Shown piece after piece: positions 1 to 7,871 of a DNA stretch of 49,195 bases (positions are counted from its first letter, which is position 1; each line of letters starts with the position of its first letter). Source of the stretch: Flavobacteriia bacterium (GTDB taxonomy: Bacteria; Bacteroidota; Bacteroidia; Flavobacteriales_D; Crocinitomicaceae); assembly GCA_016178305.1 (NCBI GenBank), contig JACOTM010000008.1, positions 1-49,195 of the forward strand, written 5' to 3'. A model generated the notes under the pieces. It searched no databases, had not been told where the DNA came from, and worked only from the letters and a program-made list of their open reading frames with translations. A program made the translations under genes and the position numbers.

Positions 1-1
1 A

Positions 2-112
2 GTTTTTATTTTTGACATTCGTGCGCCAAAAGAAACGAGAGAGGCACTGAAAAAAATTCCAACTGGAATAGTAACGGATGATGTTCGAACAGCATTAATT
101 GAAAAAAACTGA
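2..112 (+). CDS. C-terminal end of an unidentified protein (cut by window edge)
   Basis: An open frame enters from the left edge and ends with TGA at 110-112, overlapping the ATG of the next gene by one base (TGATG). The 36 visible residues end in IVTDDVRTALIEKN and contain FDIRAPKETREAL. I do not recognise the family. The one-base overlap implies translational coupling with the SUI1/YciH gene that follows. Confidence 0.5.
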   Translation, partial: VFIFDIRAPKETREALKKIPTGIVTDDVRTALIEKN

Positions 113-459
113 TGGCAAAAAAACAAAAAGAGAGGGTCAATGTCGTTTATTCTACTAATCCCAATTATCAATATGAATCGGAACAAGAAGATTCAGTTGA
201 AACTTTAGCTAAAAATCAACAAAAATTATACGTTTCGATTGATAAAAAACAGCGAGCGGGAAAAGAAGTTACTTTAATTGAAGGATTCATAGGTGATGAA
301 GATGATTTGAAAGAGTTAGGGAAAATTTTAAAAAGTAAATGTGGTGTTGGAGGATCAGTAAAAGATGGAGAAATATTAATCCAAGGAAATTTTAGAGATA
401 AACTCTTTGATTTGTTAATTAAAGATGGCTACACACAAACGAAGAAAAAAGGAGGTTGA
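112..459 (+). CDS. SUI1/YciH-family translation initiation factor
   Basis: This 115-residue protein is a bacterial eIF1-like (SUI1/YciH) protein. The SUI1 domain spans about residues 45-112, with the family's basic loop (IDKKQRAGKEVTLIEG), the central acidic-hydrophobic segment (GDEDDLKELGKILKSKCG) and the closing GGSVKDGEILIQG motif. The roughly 40 N-terminal residues are charged and poorly conserved, as is usual. In E. coli, YciH affects start-codon selection and initiation fidelity; its exact role in Bacteroidota is not established. The start overlaps the previous stop by one base, so the gene is the last of an operon that begins outside the window. Confidence 0.88.
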   Translation: MAKKQKERVNVVYSTNPNYQYESEQEDSVETLAKNQQKLYVSIDKKQRAGKEVTLIEGFIGDEDDLKELGKILKSKCGVGGSVKDGEILIQGNFRDKLFDLLIKDGYTQTKKKGG

Positions 460-522
460 TTTCAGTTTGATAGAAATACTTTTGAAATTTTGATTTTTAG
501 TTTTGAATTAATCATGGAATAT

Positions 523-567
523 AAAAAAACCTAATTTCGAGAAAATCGTTATCTTCTCGAAATTAGG
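523..567 (-). terminator. strong intrinsic terminator, minus-strand polarity
   Basis: Arms 530-543 and 554-567 are perfectly complementary over 14 bp. The U-tract lies on the minus-strand side (A run at 523-529). The plus-strand side has no U run after the stem, so it should terminate yciH-like transcription only weakly. Confidence 0.7.
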
Positions 568-626
568 TAAACTAAAACCAAAAAAAACCGAAAACTCCCT
601 ACTAAAAAAGTTTTCTACTTCTACTA
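523..626 (-). ncRNA. candidate minus-strand small RNA ending in an intrinsic terminator
   Basis: Between yciH-like and pyrR lies a perfect 14-bp stem (530-543 with 554-567, loop of 10). The seven A at 523-529 read as seven U on the minus strand, so the hairpin is a canonical terminator for minus-strand transcription, although no minus-strand gene lies upstream. A second hairpin (590-596 with 609-615) lies before it. A near-consensus Bacteroidota -7 box (TATATTCG, one mismatch) is at 639-632 on the minus strand. Together they outline an RNA of about 100 nt. No -33 TTG was found. The alternative is a simple terminator for read-through of unknown source. Confidence 0.3.
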
Positions 627-803
627 TGAATCGAATATACAATCTTTTAGAATTACTTTTTTGGAAAAGATTTGAAGTGTAATTTTCATTGATTTAATTG
701 TATTAGATTCACATTTTGGGGAAATGAATAAATGCAATTATTTTTTTTTTCAACACTTGTTCATTTTTCTTTCTAAAAATACATTTCAAATTCCTTTTCG
801 TAT

Positions 804-811
804 TATCTTTG
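804..811 (+). promoter_or_regulatory. pyrR promoter -7 box
   Basis: TATCTTTG matches the Bacteroidota -7 consensus TAnnTTTG exactly. It ends only 5 bases before the pyrR ATG at 817, so the transcript would be leaderless or nearly so. No clear -33 TTG was seen. Confidence 0.6.
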
Positions 812-816
812 TAACA

Positions 817-1365
817 ATGGAAAAGCAAGTCATTCTTAACACGAAACATTTTGAACTGACCCTCAATAGGCTTTGCTATCAACTCATTGAATCTCATAAC
901 GATTTCTCAAATACTGTTTTAATTGGTTTACAACCAAGAGGCGTAAATGTGGTTGCTCGTTTGAAGTTTCAATTAGAAGCAATCCTTGGAAAAGAGGTAG
1001 TTTGTGGAAATTTAGATATCACATTTTATCGTGATGATTTTAGAAGAAGAGAACGTCCAATTATACCAAGTGTAACAAATATTGATTTTGTAATTGAAAA
1101 CAAAAATGTTGTTTTGGTGGATGATGTACTTTATACAGGCAGAACCATTCGGTCTGGATTGGATGCTTTGTTAGCATTTGGTCGTCCGAAAAAAGTAGAA
1201 TTATTGACTTTGATTGATCGCCGATTTAGAAGAGATTTACCAATTCAAGCAGATTATGTAGGAAAAGCAGTTGACACATTGATTTCAGAACGTGTATCTG
1301 TTGAATGGAAAGAAATAGAAGGAGAAGACAAAATAGTTTTGTACACACCAGAAGCAAATGGATAA
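817..1365 (+). CDS. pyrR: PyrR-type bifunctional pyrimidine regulator / uracil phosphoribosyltransferase
   Basis: This 182-residue protein has the type I phosphoribosyltransferase fold. The PRPP-binding loop reads VVLVDDVLYTGRTIRSGLDAL, and IGLQPRGVNVV and LDITFYRDDFRRR are PyrR signatures. In other bacteria PyrR binds pyr mRNA or acts as a uracil phosphoribosyltransferase. An upstream in-frame ATG at 724 would add 31 Phe/Lys-rich residues and would place the -7 box inside the gene, so I choose ATG 817, which gives the usual family length. The 3' end overlaps pyrB by 8 bases. With such a short leader, classical PyrR attenuation of this transcript in its 5' leader looks impossible, so the protein may act mainly as an enzyme here (inference). 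Confidence 0.93.
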   Translation: MEKQVILNTKHFELTLNRLCYQLIESHNDFSNTVLIGLQPRGVNVVARLKFQLEAILGKEVVCGNLDITFYRDDFRRRERPIIPSVTNIDFVIENKNVVLVDDVLYTGRTIRSGLDALLAFGRPKKVELLTLIDRRFRRDLPIQADYVGKAVDTLISERVSVEWKEIEGEDKIVLYTPEANG

Positions 1366-2290
1366 TTTAAGTGTTGAGCATTTAACGAGTATCAAAGATC
1401 TTACTCGTCAAGATATTGAATTAATATTCAAAACAGCGGATAGCTTTAAAGAAGTTATTAATCGTCCGATTAAAAAAGTTCCTTCATTAAGAGATATTAC
1501 AATTGCAAACTTGTTTTTTGAAAATTCTACAAGAACACGTTTGTCTTTTGAAATGGCTGAAAAAAGATTGTCAGCTGATGTTGTGAATTTTAGTGCAGCA
1601 AGCAGTTCTGTTAAAAAAGGAGAGACTTTAATTGATACAGTCAATAATATTTTATCAATGAAAGTGGATATGGTCGTAATGCGCCATCCAAATCCTGGTG
1701 CAGCTAAGTTTTTATCAGAAAGAGTTGATGCAAAAGTTGTAAATGCTGGAGATGGAACGCATGAACATCCTACTCAAGGATTATTAGATGCTTTTACCAT
1801 AAGAGAAAAATTTGGAACAGTTGAAGGGAAGAAAGTTGTAATTGTTGGAGATATTTTACATTCAAGAGTCGCTCTTTCAAATATTTATTGTTTGCAAAAG
1901 TTAGGAGCAGAAGTCATGGTTTGTGGTCCAACTACTTTAATTCCGAAATATATTCATGAATTGGGAGTCAAGGTTGAACATAATTTAAGAACGGCCTTGG
2001 AATGGTGTGATGTTGCGAATATGTTGCGTATTCAGTTGGAGAGACAAGATATTAAATATTTCCCTTCTTTACGAGAGTATTCGATGCAGTTTGGCTTGAC
2101 AAAAGAAATTTTAGATTCCTTGCCGAATAAAATAATGGTAATGCACCCAGGACCAATTAATAGAGGCGTTGAAATTACAAGTGATGTTGCTGATTCAAGT
2201 CAATCGGTTATATTACAGCAGGTTGAAAATGGAGTAGCTGTTAGAATGGCTGTGATTTATTTGTTGGCTTCTAAAATTGAGAGAGCTTAA
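1358..2290 (+). CDS. pyrB: aspartate carbamoyltransferase catalytic subunit
   Basis: PyrB condenses carbamoyl phosphate with aspartate in the committed step of pyrimidine synthesis. The protein has 310 residues, normal for the catalytic chain. It carries the carbamoyl-phosphate motif FFENSTRTRLSFE, the EHPTQGLLDAFT motif and the late MHPGPINRGVEI motif that binds aspartate. No pyrI regulatory chain lies nearby. The start overlaps the pyrR stop by 8 bases, indicating an operon under the pyrR promoter. Confidence 0.96.
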   Translation: MDNLSVEHLTSIKDLTRQDIELIFKTADSFKEVINRPIKKVPSLRDITIANLFFENSTRTRLSFEMAEKRLSADVVNFSAASSSVKKGETLIDTVNNILSMKVDMVVMRHPNPGAAKFLSERVDAKVVNAGDGTHEHPTQGLLDAFTIREKFGTVEGKKVVIVGDILHSRVALSNIYCLQKLGAEVMVCGPTTLIPKYIHELGVKVEHNLRTALEWCDVANMLRIQLERQDIKYFPSLREYSMQFGLTKEILDSLPNKIMVMHPGPINRGVEITSDVADSSQSVILQQVENGVAVRMAVIYLLASKIERA

Positions 2291-2348
2291 ACGCACCTGT
2301 CATTTTTTGAGATCTTATAAAATAAAATAATCCCAATTAAAAACGTAA

Positions 2349-2378
2349 TTTGTAATTCGTATTTTTTTTATACATTTG
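2349..2378 (+). promoter_or_regulatory. promoter of the STAS gene (-33 TTTG, -7 TACATTTG)
   Basis: TTTG at 2349-2352 and TACATTTG at 2371-2378 are separated by 18 bases, a good fit to the Bacteroidota -33/-7 promoter. The predicted start is about 15 bases before the ATG at 2398. Confidence 0.65.
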
Positions 2379-2397
2379 GAAAAACAACACTTTTGCG

Positions 2398-2733
2398 ATG
2401 GACTTTGAAACAACACAAAATAAATTAAATGCAGTTATTAAATGTAATGTTGAGAAATTAAATGCTGCAAATTCTTTAGAGTTAAAAAGTGAATTAGTTA
2501 TTTTGAATAAAAATGGCGTGAACAATGTTGTTTTAGATTTGACAAAAACAAAATATTGTGATTCGTCTGGATTAAGCTCTATTTTGATAGGAAATCGTTT
2601 TTGTAAAGATACAAACGGTAAATTTGTTTTGTGTGGTTTGCATCCAAGTGTGTTTAAAATGATACAAATTTCTCAGTTAGACAAAGTGTTATTGATTGCA
2701 GAAAATGAAGTTGAAGCAATGAAATTATTATAA
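2398..2733 (+). CDS. STAS-domain protein, anti-sigma factor antagonist type
   Basis: The 111-residue protein is a single STAS domain (SpoIIAA/RsbV fold). It has the VVLDLTKTKYCDSSGLS segment that in anti-anti-sigma factors carries the phosphorylated serine (here Ser56, in CDSSG). The gene has its own promoter and is followed 3 bases later by RNase Z, so the two are probably cotranscribed. No anti-sigma kinase or sigma factor is encoded nearby, so its partner cannot be named. Confidence 0.87.
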   Translation: MDFETTQNKLNAVIKCNVEKLNAANSLELKSELVILNKNGVNNVVLDLTKTKYCDSSGLSSILIGNRFCKDTNGKFVLCGLHPSVFKMIQISQLDKVLLIAENEVEAMKLL

Positions 2734-2736
2734 AAT

Positions 2737-3660
2737 TTGAGCTTTAATGTAACTATATTAGGTTCAGGAGCAGCACTTCCAACTTTTTCCAGAAATCCAA
2801 CTTCGCAATACATTGTTTGTAATGATCGCCATATATTAATCGATTGTGGTGAGGGAACGCAAATTCAAATGCGAAAGTATGGAGTTAAATTTCAAAGAAT
2901 TACACATATTTTAATTTCTCATCTACATGGAGATCATTATTTTGGTCTTGTTGGGTTGTTAAGTACGATGCATTTATTGGGAAGAGATCAAGGAATTAAA
3001 ATTTATGGGCCAATTGGATTGGAAAACATTATTCGAAATCAATTGGAGTTAGGTGGCGCAAAATTGGATTTTTCAATAGAATTTAGATCACTAGACGGTA
3101 AATCAGCTGGATTATTATTTGAAGATAAATTGATTGAAATTCATACTTTTCCTTTAAAGCATAGAATTCCTACAAATGGGTTTCTTATTAAAGAAAAGCA
3201 GAAAGAACGTATTTTGTTAGGGGATTTATTTAAAGCTGATGGCTTGTCAATTGCATTAATACCATTCTTTAAAAAAGGAGCAGATGTTGAAGATTTAGAG
3301 ACAGGAAAAATATTTTCACATTTAAAATATACATTACCACCAAAAGAATCTTTTTCGTACGCCTTTTGTTCTGATACCGTTTATTCGGAGAATATTATAC
3401 CATATATTAAAGATGTGACTTATTTATATCATGAAGCAACATTTTTAGAAAAAGATCGAGCTAGAGCAAAAGCTACATTTCATTCAACAGCAATGGATGC
3501 TGCAAAAATAGCATTGAAGGCAAATGTGAAAAAATTACTATTAGGACATTTAAGTGCGCGTTTTGAAAACGGAGAAATGCATGAACAAGAAGCGAAATCA
3601 ATTTTTATAAATGTTCAATTTGTTGAAGATGGTAAGGTGTATATTATAAGCGAATTATAA
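2737..3660 (+). CDS. rnz: ribonuclease Z (tRNA 3'-endonuclease)
   Basis: This 307-residue metallo-beta-lactamase-fold enzyme trims tRNA 3' trailers. The zinc motif HLHGDH is at residues 62-67, and further metal ligands fit FCSDTVY, YHEATF and LLLGHLSARF. The N-terminus (MSFNVTILGSGAALPT) is typical of RNase Z. The start is a TTG at 2737, immediately after the STAS stop; there is no in-frame ATG before conserved sequence. The length matches short-form bacterial RNase Z (about 305). Confidence 0.94.
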   Translation: MSFNVTILGSGAALPTFSRNPTSQYIVCNDRHILIDCGEGTQIQMRKYGVKFQRITHILISHLHGDHYFGLVGLLSTMHLLGRDQGIKIYGPIGLENIIRNQLELGGAKLDFSIEFRSLDGKSAGLLFEDKLIEIHTFPLKHRIPTNGFLIKEKQKERILLGDLFKADGLSIALIPFFKKGADVEDLETGKIFSHLKYTLPPKESFSYAFCSDTVYSENIIPYIKDVTYLYHEATFLEKDRARAKATFHSTAMDAAKIALKANVKKLLLGHLSARFENGEMHEQEAKSIFINVQFVEDGKVYIISEL

Positions 3661-3669
3661 ATTTTTCAT

Positions 3670-3677
3670 TACTTTTG
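3670..3677 (+). promoter_or_regulatory. -7 box before the lipoprotein-Pmp3 gene
   Basis: TACTTTTG matches TAnnTTTG exactly and lies 21 bases before ATG 3699. No -33 TTG at the usual spacing. Confidence 0.45.
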
Positions 3678-3698
3678 ATAAAACTAAAATTAATAAAA

Positions 3699-4280
3699 AT
3701 GAAAAATCTAATTAAATTTTTTGCTTTAATAGCAATTGTAATTTCTTCATGTACTGTTCAGAAAAGATTGCATAATGATGGTTACCATATTTCATGGAAA
3801 GGAGTAAATCGTTCAGGGGAAACTGAAAAAAAAATAAATGAGAAAGTAATCTCGAGAGAAGAAAATGTGGAAGTAGCATCGGTAGTATCTGGGAATATTG
3901 TAATTGAAAACGAATCTCAAAATTCAGATATTATTATTGAAACGGATGTTGTAGCTCAAAATAATGTAAAGAATAATGAAGTAGAAGAAGTGACTGGAAA
4001 TACGCATGAATCAGTTAGTAGTTCTGTTACAAAAAAAGAATTGAGAGAAAGTATCAAAAAAGCAAAAAAAGAACAGAAAAAAGCAATTAAAAAGAAAGGA
4101 AGGGATACTGATTCTATGTTGATTTTATTAGTGTTATTATGTTTCTTGATTCCGCCTATTGCTGTTGGTTTAAAAACAAATTGGGATTTAACAAAGCTGC
4201 TAATTAGTATAATATTAACATTGTTATTTTTAGTTCCTGGAGTAATTTATGCTTTATTAGTTGTGTTTGACGTGATTTAG
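3699..4280 (+). CDS. lipoprotein with C-terminal Pmp3/YqaE-like membrane domain
   Basis: A lipoprotein signal peptide ends at the lipobox VISSC (Cys18). A short segment follows (TVQKRLHNDGYHISWKG) of a type I associate with Flavobacteria envelope lipoproteins. Residues 45-130 are polar and lysine/glutamate-rich (KKAKKEQKKAIKKKGRD). The last 55 residues form two hydrophobic helices with the Pmp3/UPF0057 pattern (FLIPPIAVGLKTNW ... FLVPGVIYALLVVF). Pmp3-like proteins are small membrane proteins linked to ion or stress tolerance. A lipid anchor at one end and a two-helix hairpin at the other could tether two membranes (inference). ATG 3699 is preferred to ATG 3675 because it places the signal peptide at the N-terminus. 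Confidence 0.78.
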   Translation: MKNLIKFFALIAIVISSCTVQKRLHNDGYHISWKGVNRSGETEKKINEKVISREENVEVASVVSGNIVIENESQNSDIIIETDVVAQNNVKNNEVEEVTGNTHESVSSSVTKKELRESIKKAKKEQKKAIKKKGRDTDSMLILLVLLCFLIPPIAVGLKTNWDLTKLLISIILTLLFLVPGVIYALLVVFDVI

Positions 4281-4299
4281 AGAAAAATACCTTAATGAA

Positions 4300-4330
4300 A
4301 GGCTTGTATTTGGATACAGGCCTTTTTTTT
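4300..4330 (+). terminator. intrinsic terminator after the lipoprotein-Pmp3 gene
   Basis: Arms 4300-4309 and 4314-4323 pair over 10 bp with one G-U, a 4-base loop, then a T run to 4330. Confidence 0.85.
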
Positions 4331-4346
4331 GTTCATAATTAGAGTT

Positions 4347-4455
4347 TTATATCATTTTACTTTGAATTTATCAGTAGATTTTTTAGGTGTAATATTGGTA
4401 GAGTTTTGGTTAAAATGGAATTTTATCCCAGTATTATCAAAGGTCAATCGGTATT
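4347..4455 (+). repeat. dispersed repeat, copy A
   Basis: Copy A resembles copies at 23249-23346 (plus orientation) and 27933-27986 (minus orientation). The right-hand 52 bases (4404-4455) differ from copy B by about four bases. The left part shares ATTTT-ACTTTGAATTT with B and C, and the element ends in AATCGGTATT. It is noncoding in all copies. Confidence 0.65.
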
Positions 4456-4512
4456 GCTTTTTTACATTACTTTGCTTGAATGTTATTCAAAAAAATAAAG
4501 AATCTGATGATT

Positions 4513-4551
4513 TATCACCTCCACTCAATAAATTATTAAATGAAGGTGATA
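4513..4551 (-). terminator. hairpin downstream of the PKD-like lipoprotein gene
   Basis: TATCACCT (4513-4520) pairs with AGGTGATA (4544-4551), with a 23-base loop. It lies just beyond the 3' end of the minus-strand gene. No strong U run follows on the minus strand, so termination is only possible. Confidence 0.3.
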
Positions 4552-4557
4552 GTTTTA

Positions 4558-5124
4558 TTATTGTAGATTTACTGTCGTACATCCATCTTTTGTGACTTCT
4601 ACCGTTCCGTTCCAATTAAAGGTTCCATCTGTAGCTGTGTAGGAATAAGTCCCAACTTCTATATTATTAAATACGGCACAACCAGAATCACCACAATTAG
4701 GAGTTGATGAATATTCACCAGTAATATTTGAAGAAATTCCATTTAATGATACGACTGTAATATCGTAGCCACTACCTTGAGTTTGCCAAAATGTCACATC
4801 TCCTTTTGCGTAATCTAGATAAATACTTTTTGAATAATGGTCACTTTTTTTAGCTTTTTTAGAATAAGCATCTAAAGTAAAAGTTATTGTCTCTCCACCT
4901 TGAGAAGTGTTTGATAGATAATCTAAATGTTCAGATACACTTGTTTGCCCATCAGAAATTGTCCATTTGTAAGTTTTGCCATTAATAGTTGTATTTGTTA
5001 ATTTGATGACATCTCCAGCAGAATACGTGTCTTTGTCTGTTGAAAATAAAGCAACAGGTTGCTTTTGACAAGAGAAAAAAGTAGCTACTAAAGCAATAAA
5101 ACTAAATTTAATTAAAGTTTTCAT
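4558..5124 (-). CDS. lipoprotein with PKD-like domain
   Basis: A 188-residue protein with a lipoprotein signal peptide (lipobox TFFSC, Cys19). Residues 25-100 resemble a PKD/Ig-like beta-sandwich: FSTDKDTYSAGDVIKLTN, then YKWTISDG, then ETITFTLDAYS. The C-terminal half (about 105-188) has CGDSGCAVF and GTYSYTATDG, another small beta domain that may be cross-linked by the cysteines. I cannot name a function; a surface lipoprotein is the best guess. It stands alone, opposite to its neighbours, with a dispersed repeat just beyond its 3' end, and looks like an accessory gene. Confidence 0.7.
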   Translation of the reverse strand: MKTLIKFSFIALVATFFSCQKQPVALFSTDKDTYSAGDVIKLTNTTINGKTYKWTISDGQTSVSEHLDYLSNTSQGGETITFTLDAYSKKAKKSDHYSKSIYLDYAKGDVTFWQTQGSGYDITVVSLNGISSNITGEYSSTPNCGDSGCAVFNNIEVGTYSYTATDGTFNWNGTVEVTKDGCTTVNLQ

Positions 5125-5423
5125 AAAAATAATGTAGATTTTTAAGTGTTTACTTCACTTTAAAAGATTGCCTACTCATCAGGTTTTTCGGTTTACACCT
5201 CAATACATATTCCTGGTATTGATCAGGGGTTAAATCTTCATTTGAGTTGATGATTTAATATGTTTGTTAGTTATATTTTTTATTGAATTTAATAATAAAT
5301 TTGATCATAATTATGTTTTTGATTAAAAAAATATTTAGTAAATATAAAAATAATTAAAATGACACTAAAATTAATTAAGTTATTATAAGATTATTTTTAA
5401 ATGACATAGTTTATTTTTGGTTC
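5125..5423. other. AT-rich intergenic region
   Basis: This divergent region between the PKD-like lipoprotein and the Xre gene holds a possible decayed repeat copy at 5154-5195 (shares TTCACTTT, CAGGT and CGGT-TA in order with copy C). The rest is very AT-rich. A -7 box for the Xre gene is at its right edge. I see no gene. Confidence 0.4.
5412..5419 (+). promoter_or_regulatory. -7 box of the Xre-type regulator gene
   Basis: TATTTTTG fits TAnnTTTG and ends 4 bases before the ATG at 5424, predicting a leaderless mRNA. Confidence 0.45.
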
Positions 5424-5783
5424 ATGAAAGAAAAACTAGCAGAACGTATTCGGATGGCTCGATTAATGAAAAATTTGAGTCAGCAAAATATGGCTGATGA
5501 GTTAGGTTTAACAGTTGCATCATACTCAAATATCGAAAGAGGAGTTACTGAAATTACGGTTTCTCGTTTATTTGAAATTGCTAAAATTTTGCAATTAAAA
5601 GTTTCTTCAATGTTAGATTTTGACTCTAGTTATTCTGAAAAAATAAAAGAGCCTTCAGGTGAATATTTTACAGATACAAACCATCAATTAAAGGTTATTA
5701 TTGAGAAATTGAATAAACAGCAAGATGAAATCGAAAAATTAAATTCAGAATTGAATTTATTAAAAAATAAGCGTAAAGATTAA
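5424..5783 (+). CDS. Xre-family transcriptional regulator with C-terminal coiled coil
   Basis: The 119-residue protein has a Cro/C1-type helix-turn-helix at about residues 5-64: RIRMARLMKNLSQQNMADEL is helix 1 to 2, LTVASYSNIERG the recognition helix, and VSRLFEIAKILQ the closing helices. Residues 85-119 form a heptad-rich, charged coiled coil (LNKQQDEIEKLNSELNLLK) that probably mediates dimerisation. No toxin partner is adjacent, so I do not call it an antitoxin. Its targets are unknown. A palindrome at 5918-5933, between this gene and parE, is a candidate binding site. Confidence 0.85.
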   Translation: MKEKLAERIRMARLMKNLSQQNMADELGLTVASYSNIERGVTEITVSRLFEIAKILQLKVSSMLDFDSSYSEKIKEPSGEYFTDTNHQLKVIIEKLNKQQDEIEKLNSELNLLKNKRKD

Positions 5784-5820
5784 AAATTAATCATAAAAAA
5801 GTTTGTTTTTTAATCTTTTT
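5778..5820 (+). terminator. AT-rich terminator overlapping the Xre stop codon
   Basis: GATTAAAAA (5778-5786, including the stop codon) pairs with TTTTTAATC (5807-5815), followed by five T. The stem is AT-rich and thus weak. Confidence 0.4.
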
Positions 5821-5917
5821 GTGTATTTTTACTATTCAGTAAATGTTTGAATTTGAGTGAAAAGATTATTGCAATAGGTACTCCCAACAATTTATCGTTC
5901 AAAACTCTATTGAAATA

Positions 5918-5951
5918 AGTGTTTTACAACACTGATTCATACTTATATTTG
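5918..5951 (+). promoter_or_regulatory. parE promoter -7 box with upstream palindrome
   Basis: TATATTTG at 5944-5951 matches the -7 consensus. At 5918-5933, where the -33 element should be, is the perfect 6-4-6 palindrome AGTGTTTTACAACACT, well placed for a repressor. The mRNA leader would be about 20 bases (ATG 5977). Confidence 0.5.
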
Positions 5952-5976
5952 TATGTTAGGAATTAATTGTATTTAA

Positions 5977-7869
5977 ATGGCAGAAAATCAATATACGGAA
6001 GATAATATTCGTTCTTTGGATTGGAAGGAGCATATCCGTCTAAGACCAGGGATGTATATTGGGAAATTAGGTGATGGAGCTTCCGCTGATGATGGTATTT
6101 ATATTCTTGTAAAAGAGGTAGTTGATAATTGTATTGACGAATTTGTTATGGGAAATGGTAAAAAGATTGACATCAAAGTAAAAGATGGGGTTGTTACTGT
6201 TCGTGATTATGGACGTGGGATTCCCTTAGGAAAAGTTGTTGATTGTGTTTCACAGATAAATACTGGCGGTAAATACGATTCGAAAGCATTTAAGAAATCT
6301 GTAGGGTTGAATGGAGTGGGAACAAAAGCTGTAAATGCTTTAGCTTCTAGCTTTATTGTCTATTCTGTTCGAGATGGAGAAAAAAAAGAGGCTAGTTTTG
6401 TAAGAGGGGAATTAGTTGAAGATAAGAAAATTGAAAAAACGGATGAACAAAACGGGACGTATGTAGAGTTTATTCCTGATGATCAAATATTTAAAAAACA
6501 TGCCTTTAAATCCACCTATTTAGATAAAATGATGTGGAATTATTGCTATTTAAATCGTGGTTTAGCAATTTATTTTAATGGAACAAAATATCAATCAAAA
6601 GATGGTTTAAAGGATTTGTTGGAAAATAATATGGATGGAGATCCATTGTATCCAATTATTCATATTGAAGCAGATGATATTGAGGTTGCATTCACGCATG
6701 GTAGAACTTATGGTGAAGATTATTACTCTTTCGTAAATGGTCAGCATACAACTCAGGGGGGGACGCATCAAAGTGCTTTTAGAGAGTCTGTAGCAAAAGT
6801 TATTCGGGATTTTTATAATAAAAACTATGAGGCTTCTGATATTCGTCAATCAATTGTAGCGGCGATTTCAGTGAAAGTTGTGGAGCCTGTTTTTGAATCG
6901 CAAACAAAAACGAAATTAGGTTCACAAGAAATTGAACCGAATGGGAAGTCAATGCGGGCTTTTGTGAATGATTTTTTAAAAGAAGCTTTGGATAATTATT
7001 TGCATCGACATCCAGATGTTGCCGAATTAATAGAGCGTAAAATAAAACAGTCAGAGCGAGAGCGTAAAGAACTATCAGGAATTCGTAAAATAGCAAGAGA
7101 CAGAGCTAAAAAAGCAAATCTACATAATAAAAAATTAAGAGATTGTAGAATTCACTTAACAGACTTGAAAGATGAAAGAAGGGAACAAACAACTTTATTT
7201 ATAACAGAGGGAGATTCGGCATCAGGGTCAATTACTAAATCGAGAGATGTAAATACACAAGCTGTTTTTTCATTACGAGGTAAGCCGTTGAATTGTTATG
7301 GAATGACAAAAAAAGTTGTGTATGAAAATGAAGAATTTAATTTGGTTCAAGCGGCTTTAGATATTGAAGAGGATATGGATAATTTGCGATACAATAACAT
7401 TGTAATTGCAACCGATGCCGATGTTGATGGAATGCATATCCGTATGTTGCTATTGACTTTTTTCTTACAATTTTTCCCTGATTTGATTAAAAGAAATCAT
7501 GTTTACGTATTGCAAACACCTTTATTTCGAGTTCGAAATAAAAAGAAAACTATTTATTGCTATTCAGAACAAGAACGTCGAGATGCTATTTTAGAATTAG
7601 GGAAAAATCCAGAAATAACTCGATTTAAAGGATTAGGAGAAATTTCTCCCGATGAGTTTAAGAATTTTATAGGTCCTGATATTCGTCTAGAGCCTGTAAT
7701 TCTTTCCAAAGATGCTTCGATAGATTCCATTTTATCCTATTATATGGGGAAAAATACACCTGAGAGACAAAATTTTATTATTGATAATTTACGGGTTGAA
7801 AAAGACATTGCTCTGGATGAAGATGAGCTGAAAAATTTAGATTCTGATAACATTGAAATTGCTTCTTAA
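5977..7869 (+). CDS. parE: DNA topoisomerase IV subunit B
   Basis: The ATPase subunit of the type IIA topoisomerase that decatenates chromosomes. GHKL motifs are visible: [10 protein letters not shown] (about 47-56), DYGRGIP (about 77-83) and [13 protein letters not shown] (about 110-122). The transducer lysine loop is TKLGSQE. The TOPRIM domain has [10 protein letters not shown] (Glu411), RGKPLN and [10 protein letters not shown] (Asp480, Asp482, Asp484). At 630 residues without the insert seen in many GyrB, and with a partner that is clearly ParC-like, this is ParE rather than GyrB. The C-terminus is acidic. The parC gene starts 2 bases after the stop. Confidence 0.94.
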   Translation: MAENQYTEDNIRSLDWKEHIRLRPGMYIGKLGDGASADDGIYILVKEVVDNCIDEFVMGNGKKIDIKVKDGVVTVRDYGRGIPLGKVVDCVSQINTGGKYDSKAFKKSVGLNGVGTKAVNALASSFIVYSVRDGEKKEASFVRGELVEDKKIEKTDEQNGTYVEFIPDDQIFKKHAFKSTYLDKMMWNYCYLNRGLAIYFNGTKYQSKDGLKDLLENNMDGDPLYPIIHIEADDIEVAFTHGRTYGEDYYSFVNGQHTTQGGTHQSAFRESVAKVIRDFYNKNYEASDIRQSIVAAISVKVVEPVFESQTKTKLGSQEIEPNGKSMRAFVNDFLKEALDNYLHRHPDVAELIERKIKQSERERKELSGIRKIARDRAKKANLHNKKLRDCRIHLTDLKDERREQTTLFITEGDSASGSITKSRDVNTQAVFSLRGKPLNCYGMTKKVVYENEEFNLVQAALDIEEDMDNLRYNNIVIATDADVDGMHIRMLLLTFFLQFFPDLIKRNHVYVLQTPLFRVRNKKKTIYCYSEQERRDAILELGKNPEITRFKGLGEISPDEFKNFIGPDIRLEPVILSKDASIDSILSYYMGKNTPERQNFIIDNLRVEKDIALDEDELKNLDSDNIEIAS

Positions 7870-7871
7870 TC

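Noticed and set aside
724-816. N-terminal extension of pyrR by 31 residues
   Set aside because: The extension is Phe/Lys-rich, exceeds the family length and contains the -7 box; ATG 817 fits PyrR proteins.
4329-4595. An 88-residue open frame on the plus strand
   Set aside because: It lies across dispersed repeat copy A and the 3' end of a minus-strand lipoprotein gene, starts inside a terminator T run and has no recognisable protein features.
5424-5783. Antitoxin of a toxin-antitoxin pair
   Set aside because: The HTH protein has no adjacent small partner gene on either side.
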